A stretch of 64,000 bases of DNA from Rubellimicrobium rubrum (GCF_006152115.1 NZ_VDFU01000015.1:1-64000), one strand, 5' to 3'. Numbered from the stretch's first letter, positions 40,506-49,100 are shown. The notes: generated by a model not told the origin, from the letters alone. Made by a program: numbers and translations.

Positions 40506-40528
40506 TCGGCCCAGGCCTGAAACGTGAA

Positions 40529-40558
40529 AAGGCCGCGCCCCGATCGGGCGCGGCCTTT
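40529..40558 (+). terminator. Rho-independent terminator after gltB
   Basis: GGCCGCGCCC and GGGCGCGGCC form a long GC stem around a CGATC-containing loop, with AAAA before and TTT after. It lies 23 nt beyond the gltB stop and ends the gltD-gltB transcription unit. Confidence 0.85.
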
Positions 40559-40804
40559 GTCGTTCCCAGCGCCCGTGCTCCTTTCGTGGCCTTGCATTTC
40601 CGGCTTCGCCATCCTCACCCCGATCGGTCCGCGTCGTACCGCCTCCCCCGGTTCTACTAGGAAGGCATGGACACGAAGCCAATGGAACCAACGGGCGGGG
40701 CGCGGGTCCGGGACTCCTCCGTTCATACGGATCAGGAACCCCGGACCGTGCCGTCGGTCCTGCGTGGCGTTCACCACTACGGGGTCCCGAGATGCGGCCA
40801 GATC

Positions 40805-40829
40805 GGAACCACGCCGTCCTTCCCCGGTT
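40805..40829 (+). promoter_or_regulatory. EcfG-type promoter for the DUF1269 gene
   Basis: GGAAC (40805-40809), a 16-nt spacer and GGTT (40826-40829) fit the alphaproteobacterial EcfG pattern GGAAC-N16/17-cGTT, with a non-preferred first -10 base. The -10 is 34 nt before the ATG at 40863. Confidence 0.6.
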
Positions 40830-40862
40830 TCCTGCCCGAACCCTCGAGACCGGAGACTCTCT

Positions 40863-41492
40863 ATGTCCGACCTGATCGTGATCGCCTTTTCCGACGACGC
40901 CAGCGCGTTCCGCGCCCGTGCCGAGTTCGTGCAACTCCAGCGGGACTACCTCGTGGAGATGGAGGATGTGGTCGTCGTCACGCGCTCGGCCGAAGGTCAG
41001 GTCCAACTGCATCAGGCAGTCAACATGACGGCAGCGGGAGCCATGGGCGGCACGCTCTGGGGCACGATGATCGGCCTCCTATTCCTCAACCCGCTCCTCG
41101 GCGCGGCCGCCGGAGCGGCAGCGGGGGCGCTCTCGGGGTCCCTGACCGATCTCGGGATCGAGGACGACTTCCTGCGCGAGGTCGGCGGCTCCCTGGACAG
41201 CGGCGGTGCGGCTCTGGCGGTGCTCCTGCGCAAGTTCACGGCCGATCGGGTCATCGACCGGCTGGGTTCGATGGGCGGGCGCGTGCTACAGACGTCGCTG
41301 CCGCAGGATCTGGAGGAGCGGCTCCGGGCCCGCCTTGCCCTGGGGGCGGGCATGATCGCGCCCGTGCCGACCACCCCGGCCGCCGAAGACATCTCGGCCG
41401 CTCCGGCGCCCGGGTTGGGCGGGGCTCCGGGTCATGTGTCCTCGGCTGTGATTCCCACGGCTTCTGGCGGAGCCGTGAGCGAGGAGCCGTGA
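40863..41492 (+). CDS. DUF1269 family membrane-associated protein
   Basis: 209 residues starting MSDLIVIAFSDD. An N-terminal alpha/beta part (AFRARAEFVQLQRDYLVEMEDV) is followed by a glycine/alanine-rich hydrophobic hairpin (GTLWGTMIGLLFLNPLLGAA, about residues 61-95), typical of DUF1269 proteins often induced by stress. The C-terminus is Pro/Ala-rich. Frames reaching back to 40524 or 40667 are not real extensions, as they cross the terminator or lack homology. An EcfG-type promoter lies directly upstream, so it probably belongs to the general stress regulon. Molecular role unknown. Confidence 0.8.
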   Translation: MSDLIVIAFSDDASAFRARAEFVQLQRDYLVEMEDVVVVTRSAEGQVQLHQAVNMTAAGAMGGTLWGTMIGLLFLNPLLGAAAGAAAGALSGSLTDLGIEDDFLREVGGSLDSGGAALAVLLRKFTADRVIDRLGSMGGRVLQTSLPQDLEERLRARLALGAGMIAPVPTTPAAEDISAAPAPGLGGAPGHVSSAVIPTASGGAVSEEP

Positions 41493-41534
41493 GCGCCTCT
41501 TGACCGCCCCCGTCCGGGCGGCGAGGGATGGCCC

Positions 41535-42362
41535 ATGGCAAAGGCGGACAGAGCAAATGCGGAGCCGAAGACCCCGGTCGGGAGTCCCTTGGTGGACGCG
41601 GATCATGACATCCTCCGCTCCGAGCCGCGACGTCGCAAGCCCAAGCCAACCGCACTGGCGTCCGAGAAGGCCCCCTCGCCAGGGCTGCGCCGCCGCATGA
41701 TGATGCTGCTGGTCCGGGGCGTCCTGGTCGCGGTCGCACTCGTGCTGGGCTTGATTGCCCTTTTTGGCGCGGTGAATCCGCCGACCACCCCCTACATGCT
41801 AAGCGAGGGCCGCCGCTTGGGCGGCGTGGATCAGGCCTGGGTGCCCCTGGACGAAATCGCGCCGATCATGGCCCGTGCCGCCGTGGCGGCAGAGGATGCC
41901 GAGTTCTGCGCCCACTGGGGTCTGGACCTGCATGCCATTCGACTCGCCGCGGCCGAGGGTGGCGGGCGCGGCGCGTCGACCATCAGCCAGCAGGTCGCCA
42001 AGAACGTCTTCCTTTGGCAGGGGCGGAGCTGGGCGCGCAAGGCGCTCGAAGCCGGGGTAACTCCAGTCATGGAGGCGCTCTGGTCCAAGCGGCGCATTCT
42101 TGAGGTGTACCTGAACGTGGCCGAGTTCGGGGAAGGCGTCTTCGGCGTGGAGGCCGCCGCACAGCGCCATTTCGGCGTCGGCGCGTCCGAGCTGTCCGAG
42201 GTGCAGGCCGCGCGGCTGGCCGCGATCCTGCCCGACCCCAAGCATCGCGATCCTGCCAACCCCAGCGACGATCTGCGGGCTCGGGCCCGGAGCATCCTGG
42301 ACGGCGCGGCCACCATTGAGGCCGACGGGCGTGCCGCCTGCTTTGAGCCGCCGAGCCGCTGA
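41535..42362 (+). CDS. mtgA: Monofunctional biosynthetic peptidoglycan transglycosylase
   Basis: 275 residues of glycosyltransferase family 51. A single membrane anchor (LLVRGVLVAVALVLGLIALFG, about residues 58-78) is followed by the transglycosylase domain: AAVAAEDAEFCAHWGLDLHA (catalytic Glu in EDAEF), GRGASTISQQVAKNVFLW, RSWARKALEAGVTPVMEALW and RILEVYLNVAEFGEGVFGVEAAA. It polymerises lipid II glycan at the outer face of the inner membrane and has no transpeptidase domain. A 57-residue charged cytoplasmic N-terminus precedes the anchor. Confidence 0.93.
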   Translation: MAKADRANAEPKTPVGSPLVDADHDILRSEPRRRKPKPTALASEKAPSPGLRRRMMMLLVRGVLVAVALVLGLIALFGAVNPPTTPYMLSEGRRLGGVDQAWVPLDEIAPIMARAAVAAEDAEFCAHWGLDLHAIRLAAAEGGGRGASTISQQVAKNVFLWQGRSWARKALEAGVTPVMEALWSKRRILEVYLNVAEFGEGVFGVEAAAQRHFGVGASELSEVQAARLAAILPDPKHRDPANPSDDLRARARSILDGAATIEADGRAACFEPPSR

Positions 42363-42446
42363 CGCGGGTCCACGCGTGCCCTTGAACGCGGGGGGCGCTT
42401 GCGGCATGGGACGGGACGCTTCTCCCGCAGATCGGACCGGCCGCGC

Positions 42447-43112
42447 ATGAACCGTCTCTACCATTATCCGCTGTCCCCCTTCTCTCGAAAAGTTCGCCTT
42501 GCCCTGGGTGAGAAGCGCATCGAGGTGGAGCTGGTGGAAGAGCGATACTGGGAACAGGGGATCGATTTCCTGCGCCGCAACCCGGCGGGCCAGGTGCCGG
42601 TCCTGCGCCTGAATGGTCGGATGCTGTCGGACAGTCAGGCCATCTGCGAATACCTGGAGGACGTGATTCCCGCGCCGCCGCTCCTTCCCCGCGAGGCCGA
42701 GGGCCGCTACGAGGTACGTCGGATTTGCGCTTGGTTCGACGGCAAGTTCCATGCGGAGGTCACGGCCAAGCTGATGGGCGAGCGGGTGTTCAAGAAGCTG
42801 CGCGGCGGCGGCGTGCCGGACTCGGCCGCCGTCAAGGCCGGTGCGCGGGACATCAAGTACCATCTGGGCTACATGACGCACCTTCTGGAGACGCGGCGCT
42901 GGCTCGCGGGGAACGACATGACGCTCGCGGACTTTGCTGCGGCGGCGCAGCTGTCCTGCCTCGACTACGTGTCGGACGTGCCCTGGGACAAGTACGAGTC
43001 CGTCAAGGACTGGTACGCCAAGATCAAGTCGCGCCCGGCCTTCCGGTCATTGCTGGCTGATCAGGTGCCGGGGTTCCGCCCGGCCTCGCATTATGCGGAC
43101 CTCGACTTCTGA
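42447..43112 (+). CDS. Glutathione S-transferase family protein
   Basis: 221 residues with an N-terminal thioredoxin-like domain ([40 protein letters not shown]) and an all-helical C-terminal domain (about 90-215; [20 protein letters not shown]). The SPFSRK motif places Ser/Phe where catalytic Cys, Ser or Tyr sits in the fold. Cytoplasmic; substrate unknown. ATG 42447 ([11 protein letters not shown]) is chosen over 42399 as it begins the domain. It overlaps queG by 20 bases. Confidence 0.9.
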   Translation: MNRLYHYPLSPFSRKVRLALGEKRIEVELVEERYWEQGIDFLRRNPAGQVPVLRLNGRMLSDSQAICEYLEDVIPAPPLLPREAEGRYEVRRICAWFDGKFHAEVTAKLMGERVFKKLRGGGVPDSAAVKAGARDIKYHLGYMTHLLETRRWLAGNDMTLADFAAAAQLSCLDYVSDVPWDKYESVKDWYAKIKSRPAFRSLLADQVPGFRPASHYADLDF

Positions 43113-44184
43113 GCGCCCCGATGGCGCGGCGCTGAAGGCGCGCCTGGCCGAAGAGGCCCGCGCCGCGGGCTTTGCGGCGATGGGGGTTTGCCGCCCCGAC
43201 GCGATCCCCGAAGCCATGGGCCGCCTGCGGACGTTCCTCGACGAAGGCCGCCATGGACAGCTCGATTGGATGGCCGACCGGGCGCATTGGCGCGGCGACC
43301 CGTCCGCTCTCTGGCCCGAGGCTCGTTCGGTGGTCATGCTGGTTGACAGCTACGCGCCCGAGCATGATCCCTTGGAGGTGCTGGCTCATCCCGACCGGGG
43401 CGGTGTCAGCGTCTATGCCCAGGGCAAGGACTACCATGACACCGTCAAGCCGCGCCTGAAGCGCGTCCTGCGCTGGATGCTCGAACAGGCACCGGGTGAG
43501 CAGGGCAAGGTCTTCGTGGACACCGCTCCGGTGATGGAAAAGCCGCTCGCCCAGGCGGCGGGGCTGGGCTGGCAGGGCAAGCACACGAACCTCCTGGGCC
43601 GGGACTTCGGCAACTGGGTGTTCCTCGGCGCGATCTTCACCACGCTGGACCTGCCCCCCGACGCGCCCGAGGTTTCGCATTGCGGCTCCTGCCGCCGCTG
43701 CCTCGACGCCTGCCCGACGGCAGCGTTTCCGGCGCCCTACCAACTCGACGCCCGGCGCTGCATCTCCTACCTGACCATCGAGCACAAAGGCCCGGTGCCA
43801 GAGGAGTTCCGCGCCGCCCTGGGCAATCGTATCTATGGCTGCGACGATTGCCTCGCAGTATGCCCCTGGAACAAGTTCGCCGTCGCCGCGTCCGAGTTGC
43901 GTTATCTGCGCGACGAGGAGGCCCCGCGCCTCGCCGATCTCGCGGCCTTGGACGATCCGGCCTTTCGCGCCCGTTTCGCGGGAAGCCCGGTGAAGCGGAT
44001 CGGGCTGGCGCGATTCCTGCGCAACGTCCTTTACGCCATCGGCAACTCCGGCGATCCCGCGCTCATACCCTCTGCACGGGCGCACCTCGGTGCCGAGGAC
44101 CCGGCGGTTGCCGAGGCCGCCGCCTGGGCCTGCTCCCGGTTGGCTCGCGCGGATGTGGAGGGACGCGCCGCTACTGTGCGCTAG
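43093..44184 (+). CDS. queG: Epoxyqueuosine reductase
   Basis: 363 residues. It reduces epoxyqueuosine to queuosine in the wobble base of tRNAs (Asp, Asn, His, Tyr) using cobalamin and two 4Fe-4S clusters. The N-terminal domain has [13 protein letters not shown]-like sequence ([18 protein letters not shown]) and [21 protein letters not shown] with the catalytic Asp region. Cluster motifs are [16 protein letters not shown] and [19 protein letters not shown]-like C-terminus (about 320-355) completes it. The ATG at 43093 ([11 protein letters not shown]) overlaps the GST gene; a longer frame to 42934 runs through the GST coding sequence. Confidence 0.95.
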   Translation: MRTSTSERPDGAALKARLAEEARAAGFAAMGVCRPDAIPEAMGRLRTFLDEGRHGQLDWMADRAHWRGDPSALWPEARSVVMLVDSYAPEHDPLEVLAHPDRGGVSVYAQGKDYHDTVKPRLKRVLRWMLEQAPGEQGKVFVDTAPVMEKPLAQAAGLGWQGKHTNLLGRDFGNWVFLGAIFTTLDLPPDAPEVSHCGSCRRCLDACPTAAFPAPYQLDARRCISYLTIEHKGPVPEEFRAALGNRIYGCDDCLAVCPWNKFAVAASELRYLRDEEAPRLADLAALDDPAFRARFAGSPVKRIGLARFLRNVLYAIGNSGDPALIPSARAHLGAEDPAVAEAAAWACSRLARADVEGRAATVR

Positions 44185-44215
44185 CTCCGCCCGGACACTT
44201 GAGCGGAGGATTTCA

Positions 44216-45382
44216 ATGCGTCTTGCCCCACTTCTGGCCCTACTGCCCATCCCGGCCTTGGCTGCCGTGGAGCAGGGCCCCCCGAACGCCCCCTACGAGC
44301 CCGCCTTCGAGAACCAGACCCGCGCCCCGGAGCTGCCCGACACCCCGGTCCAGGCAACCCCCTTCGCGGGGCCGCTGGAAAGCCCCTGGGGCATCGCCTC
44401 GCTGCCGGATGGCAACTTCCTCGTCACCGAGCGGCCCGGGCGGATGCGCCTCGTCGGCTCCGACGGCACGATCTCCGAGCCTATCGCTGGCGTGCCGGAG
44501 GTGAACCCTGGCGGGCAAGGCGGCCTTCTCGATGTGGCGGTCACGCCCGACTTCGACCAGACTCGCACCGTGTTCTGGACCTATGCGAAGCCAATGGGCG
44601 ACGGCCTCGTGGCCACCGCCGCGGCGCGGGGCACATTGTCGGCAGACGGCGCCCAATTCACCGATGTGCGCGACATCTTCGTGCAGAACCCGCCTTCGGA
44701 CAGCACTAAGCACTACGGTTCGCGCGTGGTCCCCGCCGGGAACGGCCTCCTTTACATCACGACGGGCGAGCACTCGGACGCCCCCGAGCGCGAGCGCGCG
44801 CAGGACCCGAACGCCACCTGGGGCAAGGTCGTCCGCATCACCGAGAACGGCGAGGCGCTGTCGGACAACCCCTATGCGAGCGGTGGCGGCCGTCCCGAGG
44901 TTTGGACCCTCGGCCACCGCAATATCCAGGGTGCGACCCTCGACGACCAGGGGCGACTCTGGGTTACCGAGATGGGTCCCTTGGGCGGGGATGAGCTCAA
45001 CCTCATCGAACCGGGGAGCAACTACGGCTGGCCGGTGGTGAGCTACGGCCTCAACTATGACGGAAGCCCCGTGGGATCGGGCCAGCCCCGGGCCGAGGGC
45101 TATGCCGAGCCCGTCTATTACTGGGACCCGGTCATCGCGGCGGACAACATCCTGTTCTACGACGGCAGTCTGTTCCCGGACTGGCAGGGCGACGCCATCA
45201 TCACCTCGCTCAACCCTGGCGGCCTGGTACGGGTCCGCCTGGAGGGCGATCGTGTCACGGGCGAGGAGCGCATGCTGGGCGACCTGGGCCGCGTGCGCGA
45301 CGTCGAAGAACTGGGTGACGGTTCCCTCCTGATCCTCACGGACGGGCCGGACGGCCAGATCATGCGAGTCACGCCCCGTTGA
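44216..45382 (+). CDS. PQQ-dependent aldose sugar dehydrogenase (soluble type)
   Basis: 388 residues with a signal peptide (MRLAPLLALLPIPALAAVEQ), so periplasmic. The six-bladed propeller of the soluble glucose/aldose dehydrogenase (Asd/YliI) family is recognisable: LESPWGIASLPDGNFLVTER, GLLDVAVTPDF, YITTGEHSD, VWTLGHRNIQG, WVTEMGPLGGDELNLI and NYGWPVVSYGLNYDG. It oxidises aldoses with PQQ and calcium; whether the cell makes PQQ is not seen here. GGAGGA lies 7 nt before ATG 44216; an upstream extension overlaps queG and is not real. Confidence 0.92.
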   Translation: MRLAPLLALLPIPALAAVEQGPPNAPYEPAFENQTRAPELPDTPVQATPFAGPLESPWGIASLPDGNFLVTERPGRMRLVGSDGTISEPIAGVPEVNPGGQGGLLDVAVTPDFDQTRTVFWTYAKPMGDGLVATAAARGTLSADGAQFTDVRDIFVQNPPSDSTKHYGSRVVPAGNGLLYITTGEHSDAPERERAQDPNATWGKVVRITENGEALSDNPYASGGGRPEVWTLGHRNIQGATLDDQGRLWVTEMGPLGGDELNLIEPGSNYGWPVVSYGLNYDGSPVGSGQPRAEGYAEPVYYWDPVIAADNILFYDGSLFPDWQGDAIITSLNPGGLVRVRLEGDRVTGEERMLGDLGRVRDVEELGDGSLLILTDGPDGQIMRVTPR

Positions 45383-45440
45383 TCCTGGGACCCCGGGGCA
45401 GGGGCACGGCGTTCCTGCCCTGGGATAAGAAAGGTCAGCG

Positions 45441-45647
45441 ATGAAGAAGGGTGACACGGTCAGGTGGCACTGGGGGTCCGGCACAGCCACCGGCACTATC
45501 AGCGAGACATTCACCGACAAGATCACGCGCCGGATCAAGGGCGCGGAGATCACCCGTAACGGATCTGCCGAGGACCCGGCCCTCCTGATCACGCAAGGGG
45601 ACGGAGACTCCGTGCTCAAGCTGGCCTCGGAGGTGGAACGCGCGTGA
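45441..45647 (+). CDS. HVA1/DUF2945 TUDOR-like small protein
   Basis: 68 residues starting MKKGDTVRWHWGSGTATGT, with ITRRIKGAEITRNGSAEDPA, the pattern of the hypervirulence-associated TUDOR (DUF2945) family. Small, soluble, function unknown. Its last bases overlap the GTG start of the topoisomerase gene, so the pair is translationally coupled. Upstream, GGACC (45388-45392), 17 nt and CGTT (45410-45413) is one mismatch from an EcfG promoter, so membership of the stress regulon is possible but weak. Confidence 0.85.
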   Translation: MKKGDTVRWHWGSGTATGTISETFTDKITRRIKGAEITRNGSAEDPALLITQGDGDSVLKLASEVERA

Positions 45648-46699
45648 AGGACACCGGCGTCATCGAAGCCATCGAGCAGGGCCTTCTGGACGGCCCGGCC
45701 GAGCCTCTGCAAATCGCGGTTCCGGAAGGTCTGGTCTATGTCACGGACTCAATGCCCGGCATCCGGCGCCAAAAGCGCGGCAAGGGGTTCACCTATATCG
45801 GTCCCGACGGAACGACGATCGAGCGTGGCGCCGAGCGGGAGCGTCTAGAGAAGCTGGGCGTTCCTCCCGCCTATGAGCGGGTCTGGATGTGTGCCCTGCC
45901 CAACGGTCACCTGCAAGCCACGGGCTTCGACAGCCGGGAACGCAAGCAGTACCGCTATCACCCGGACTGGTCCTCGCACCGGGCCGGGAACAAGTTCGAC
46001 CGCCTTGTGGACTTCGGCCATGCCCTGCCGACGATCCGCGCCCGCGTGCTCCGCGACCTGCAGGCGCCTCCGGGCGACGCGCGCTTCGCGCTCGCGGCTG
46101 CGGTCACGCTGATCGACCGGCTGTCGCTGCGGGTGGGCAATGAGGAGTACGCGCGGGAGAATGGCAGCTTTGGGGCTCTCACGCTTCGCAACAAGCATGT
46201 CCGGCTGAAGGACGGGCAGATCGCACTGGATTTCAAGGCCAAGAGTGGGCAGCGCGTCAGGCGCAGGCTCAAGGACCGGCGGCTGCTTCAGGTGCTCGAG
46301 AAGGCGTCGGACCTGCCAGGGGCGGAGCTGCTGACCTGGGTCGACGAGGACGGACAGCCCCACACCCTCAGTTCAACCCAGCTCAACGCCTATCTCGACG
46401 AGGCGGACGGCGATGAGACCCTCGCCTTTACCGCCAAGACGTTCCGGACCTGGGCCGGCACCCTTGCCGCCTTCGAGAGGCTGGAGCAGGGGGACGCCCC
46501 CAAGATAAAGGCGTTGGCCGAGGCCGCGTCGGACCGGCTTCACAACACCCCCACGGTGGCCAAGCAGGCCTACATCCATCCGGCGGTGCTGGATTTGGCC
46601 GGGCAGACGCCGGACCTCCCTGAAGGCGTTGCTGTCCGAGGGCTATCGACGGCCGAGTCCCGCCTGCTGGCATTCCTGGAGAAAGCTTCGGACAACTAG
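45644..46699 (+). CDS. DNA topoisomerase IB
   Basis: 351 residues of the eukaryote/poxvirus-like type IB family, which relaxes supercoils through a 3'-phosphotyrosyl intermediate. Visible: N-terminal domain with RRQKRGKGFTYIGPDG and RVWMCALPNGHLQATGFDSR; the catalytic domain with DRLSLRVGNEEYARENGSFG (catalytic Arg), ALTLRNKHVRL, TAKTFRTWAGTLAAF (second Arg), and the nucleophile tyrosine in KQAYIHPAVLDLA. All catalytic residues appear present. The GTG start at 45644 overlaps the TUDOR-like gene by four bases (GTGA). Confidence 0.93.
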   Translation: MKDTGVIEAIEQGLLDGPAEPLQIAVPEGLVYVTDSMPGIRRQKRGKGFTYIGPDGTTIERGAERERLEKLGVPPAYERVWMCALPNGHLQATGFDSRERKQYRYHPDWSSHRAGNKFDRLVDFGHALPTIRARVLRDLQAPPGDARFALAAAVTLIDRLSLRVGNEEYARENGSFGALTLRNKHVRLKDGQIALDFKAKSGQRVRRRLKDRRLLQVLEKASDLPGAELLTWVDEDGQPHTLSSTQLNAYLDEADGDETLAFTAKTFRTWAGTLAAFERLEQGDAPKIKALAEAASDRLHNTPTVAKQAYIHPAVLDLAGQTPDLPEGVAVRGLSTAESRLLAFLEKASDN

Positions 46700-46942
46700 G
46701 TGTCTGGTGAGAAGCTAGTTCGGGGTTTCGGACCCCGCAGAACCCGTCAGGCTCCTCGACAGTCGCAACCCAATCGCTCTGGAGACCACAGCCCACTGGC
46801 TAACCTCTTCGCCCACACGCGATCGTGATCAGTATGGATGGAACCGGATCCGCATTGTGGCGAGATGTTGTCCTGGTTTAATGCGGAACTGTGCCGGGGA
46901 GTCGATAAAGGTCCTGACCCGGGGGATCTGGTGGGAACAGTG

Positions 46943-47308
46943 ATGGTTGGTTCTGTAACGGGTAAAAGCACCTATCTCATCGTTCTGTCGCAAGGTTTCG
47001 TGGCCTTGGACATCGCGATGACGATCGAGGAGTTCGATCCCGCCGCCCCCGTGGTCGCCGCCGTATCCACCGACGATGCAGTTCCGGCCTTGGATGGCAT
47101 CGACAGGGTGGCCGTGGCCTTCGTGGACGAACGCCCCCAGGCCTATGCGGGGTCTCTCTTCGCGCAGAAGGTTGCCGAACGGGGTGGGCGGGTCGTGCTC
47201 CTCGGCAGCGCCGCCGAGGAAGAAGGCGCAGCCCTGGGCTTCGCTGTGCTGGAACGGCCGTTCTCGACGGACCATGTGACCAGCCACCTCTCCGCACAGG
47301 CCGTCTGA
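46943..47308 (+). CDS. Degenerate receiver-like protein
   Basis: About 121 residues with the size and secondary structure of a response-regulator receiver (LIVLSQGFVALDIAMTIEEF, VVAAVSTDDAVPAL, DRVAVAFVDER, GRVVLLGSA, VLERPFSTDHV). The acidic pair after beta-1 is replaced (LSQG), and the conserved Lys near the end is Arg (ERPF). It is probably not phosphorylated in the normal way. ATG 46943 is chosen to give a receiver-length protein; the frame is open to ATG 46838. It lies beside phyR, convergent with it, and could act as a protein-protein decoy in the stress pathway; that is inference. Confidence 0.6.
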   Translation: MVGSVTGKSTYLIVLSQGFVALDIAMTIEEFDPAAPVVAAVSTDDAVPALDGIDRVAVAFVDERPQAYAGSLFAQKVAERGGRVVLLGSAAEEEGAALGFAVLERPFSTDHVTSHLSAQAV

Positions 47309-47338
47309 CGCTCTACACTGCCATTCAGGACACGAGGG

Positions 47339-48133
47339 TCAGGCAGCCAGCGTCTCGGTCGAGGCAAAGAACATGGCCTGACTGACCGCGGAGCGGACCT
47401 GCTCCTCGGAGTAGGGCTTCGTGATCAGGAAGGCAGGTTCGGGACGGGCGCCGGTCAGGAGACGTTCCGGGAACGCCGTGATGAAGATGACGGGCAGGTT
47501 CTCGAACTCGCGCAGGATGTCGTTCACCGCGTCGATTCCCGAGGAATTGTCGGCCAGCTGAATGTCGGCAAGCACGAGATCCGGCTTCGTCTCAAGCGCC
47601 AGCCGGACGGCCTCTGTCCGGGTCCGGGCCACACCGGTCACCCGATGACCCATCTCGCGGACGATGGCGGAAATATCCATGGCGATGATCGCCTCGTCCT
47701 CGATGATCATGACGCGGCCCGCGACCGACTCCTCCATCTCACGAATGGCCGTGTCGATCAGGTCGCTCGCCGTCTCCAAGGGCACGCCCATGATGGCGCC
47801 GATCTCGGTCGGTGAGAAACCTTCGATGGCATGCAGCAGCAGCGCCTCTCGCGTGAGCGGGGTGAGGCGCGCCATGTGCCCCTGCGCGCGGGCTTCGATC
47901 CGGCTGCCGGCCGGGTCCAGGGGCGCGCCCGCCTGAGTCCATACCTTGTGGAAGGCTTGGAAAAGGGCAATCTTGGGTTCGACGCCTTCGGTGGACAGGG
48001 GATCGCCGATCAGCACTTCAAGAGTTTGGGCCGCCAGACTGTCGCCAGCCTCTTGGGTCCCGGTCAGGGCTCGCGCGTAGCGGCGCAGGTGAGGAAGGCT
48101 CGACCCCACTGCGGACGCGAAGTGTGACGACAT
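47339..48133 (-). CDS. phyR: PhyR general stress response regulator
   Basis: 264 residues. The N-terminal half (about 1-130) is sigma-factor-like (LPHLRRYARALTGTQEAGDS, LTPLTREALLLHAIEGFSPTE, IGAIMGVPLETASDLIDTAI); the C-terminal half is a receiver (RVMIIEDEAIIAMDISAIV, DLVLADIQLADNSSGIDAV with the phospho-Asp, and ITKPYSEEQV). When phosphorylated, PhyR binds the anti-sigma factor NepR through its sigma-like domain, releasing EcfG. ATG 48133 begins MSSHFASAVG; a longer frame to 48256 runs through the promoter. It is divergent from nepR-ecfG with an EcfG-type promoter between. Confidence 0.95.
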   Translation of the reverse strand: MSSHFASAVGSSLPHLRRYARALTGTQEAGDSLAAQTLEVLIGDPLSTEGVEPKIALFQAFHKVWTQAGAPLDPAGSRIEARAQGHMARLTPLTREALLLHAIEGFSPTEIGAIMGVPLETASDLIDTAIREMEESVAGRVMIIEDEAIIAMDISAIVREMGHRVTGVARTRTEAVRLALETKPDLVLADIQLADNSSGIDAVNDILREFENLPVIFITAFPERLLTGARPEPAFLITKPYSEEQVRSAVSQAMFFASTETLAA

Positions 48134-48158
48134 AAACCATCCCCTCAGACGTATCCCG

Positions 48159-48191
48159 GGAACCAAACGCAGGGATCGTGCGTTTGGTTCC
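48159..48191. promoter_or_regulatory. Bidirectional EcfG promoter between phyR and nepR
   Basis: Plus strand: GGAAC at 48159-48163, 17 nt, CGTT at 48181-48184, leading to nepR. Minus strand: GGAAC at 48191-48187, 17 nt, CGTT at 48169-48166, leading to phyR. Both come from one perfect 13-bp inverted repeat (GGAACCAAACGCA and its complement) around a 7-nt centre. Both match GGAAC-N16/17-CGTT exactly, indicating autoregulation of both arms by EcfG. Confidence 0.9.
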
Positions 48192-48230
48192 GAACGGTTG
48201 TAGGGACGCGCCGAGGGGACAGACTTGGGC

Positions 48231-48389
48231 ATGTACGTGGAAATGACTGAAACCAAGGGGAAGAGCAGGCTTCATCAGCAGATCGATGAAAACCTGAAGC
48301 GTGTCTACGAGGAGGCCCTGAGCGAGGAGATCCCCGACCGTTTCAAGGACCTGATAGCCCGGCTCCGGTCCAAGGAGGGCGGCCAATGA
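48231..48389 (+). CDS. nepR: NepR anti-sigma factor
   Basis: 52 residues (MYVEMTETKGKSRLH...), with the conserved NepR helices in QQIDENLKRVYEEAL and EIPDRFKDLIARLRSKE. NepR binds and inhibits EcfG and is itself captured by phosphorylated PhyR. ATG 48231 gives the full frame; a second ATG at 48243 is possible. Its stop overlaps the ecfG start as ATGA (48386). The position between phyR and ecfG is the classical arrangement. Confidence 0.93.
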   Translation: MYVEMTETKGKSRLHQQIDENLKRVYEEALSEEIPDRFKDLIARLRSKEGGQ

Positions 48390-49069
48390 CGGAGCCCCTG
48401 GTTCCGGGGAGCCCGGATAACCTGGCCCAGCACTCCGACTCCGAGCCCAGCGACACCCTAACCGACGACTCCGGCGTTGTCGTGGGCCGCCCTGAAGGCG
48501 CGCTTCCCATCAATGTCAGGGATCCACGCGACGAGTTGCCTGAGCATCTGGGCGCACTGCGCGCCTTTGCGATCTCATTGACGCGCAACGTGGCTGCGGC
48601 CGACGACCTCGTGCAGGATACCATCGTCAAGGCCTGGACCAACCTCGACAAGTTCCAGCCGGGGTCCAATCTGCGCGCCTGGCTTTTCACTATCCTGCGC
48701 AACACCTTCTACTCGGACAAGCGCAAGACCCGGCGCGAGGTGGCAGACCCGGAAGGCGTCTACGCCGCCGCGCTTTGCGAAAAGCCGAGCCATGACGGGC
48801 GCTTGGCGCTGGCCGACTTCCGTCGTGCCTTTGACCAGCTTTCGCCCGAGCATCGCGAGGTGCTGATCCTCGTCGGCGCATCCGGCTTTGCCTATGAGGA
48901 AGCGTCGGTAATGATGGGCGTCGCCGTTGGAACGGTGAAAAGCCGCGCCAACCGGGCGCGGGCGCGCTTGGCCGAGATGCTGGGGCTCGAGGAGGGCGAG
49001 GAGCTTCTGTCCGGCGTGGACGGCGCGACCTTGGCAGTTCTGGGCAGGTCGGGAGTCCGCGCGGCATGA
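48386..49069 (+). CDS. ecfG: EcfG-type ECF sigma factor
   Basis: 227 residues. Sigma-2 region: LGALRAFAISLTRNVAAADD, LVQDTIVKAWTNLDKFQPG and LRAWLFTILRNTFYSD. Sigma-4 region: FDQLSPEHREVLILVGASGF and MMGVAVGTVKSRANRARARL. The 50-residue N-terminal extension and short C-terminal tail are longer than in many ECF factors. It directs RNA polymerase to GGAAC-N16/17-cGTT promoters, several of which are visible in this window. It is translationally coupled to nepR, giving balanced sigma and anti-sigma. Confidence 0.95.
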   Translation: MTEPLVPGSPDNLAQHSDSEPSDTLTDDSGVVVGRPEGALPINVRDPRDELPEHLGALRAFAISLTRNVAAADDLVQDTIVKAWTNLDKFQPGSNLRAWLFTILRNTFYSDKRKTRREVADPEGVYAAALCEKPSHDGRLALADFRRAFDQLSPEHREVLILVGASGFAYEEASVMMGVAVGTVKSRANRARARLAEMLGLEEGEELLSGVDGATLAVLGRSGVRAA

Positions 49070-49100
49070 GGCAGGCGCCCATAGGGTCCTGATCCAAGGC

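Noticed and set aside
46850-46900. EcfG promoter for the pseudo-receiver gene
   Set aside because: GGAAC occurs twice upstream (near 46851 and 46884), but no GTT lies at 16-17 nt spacing.
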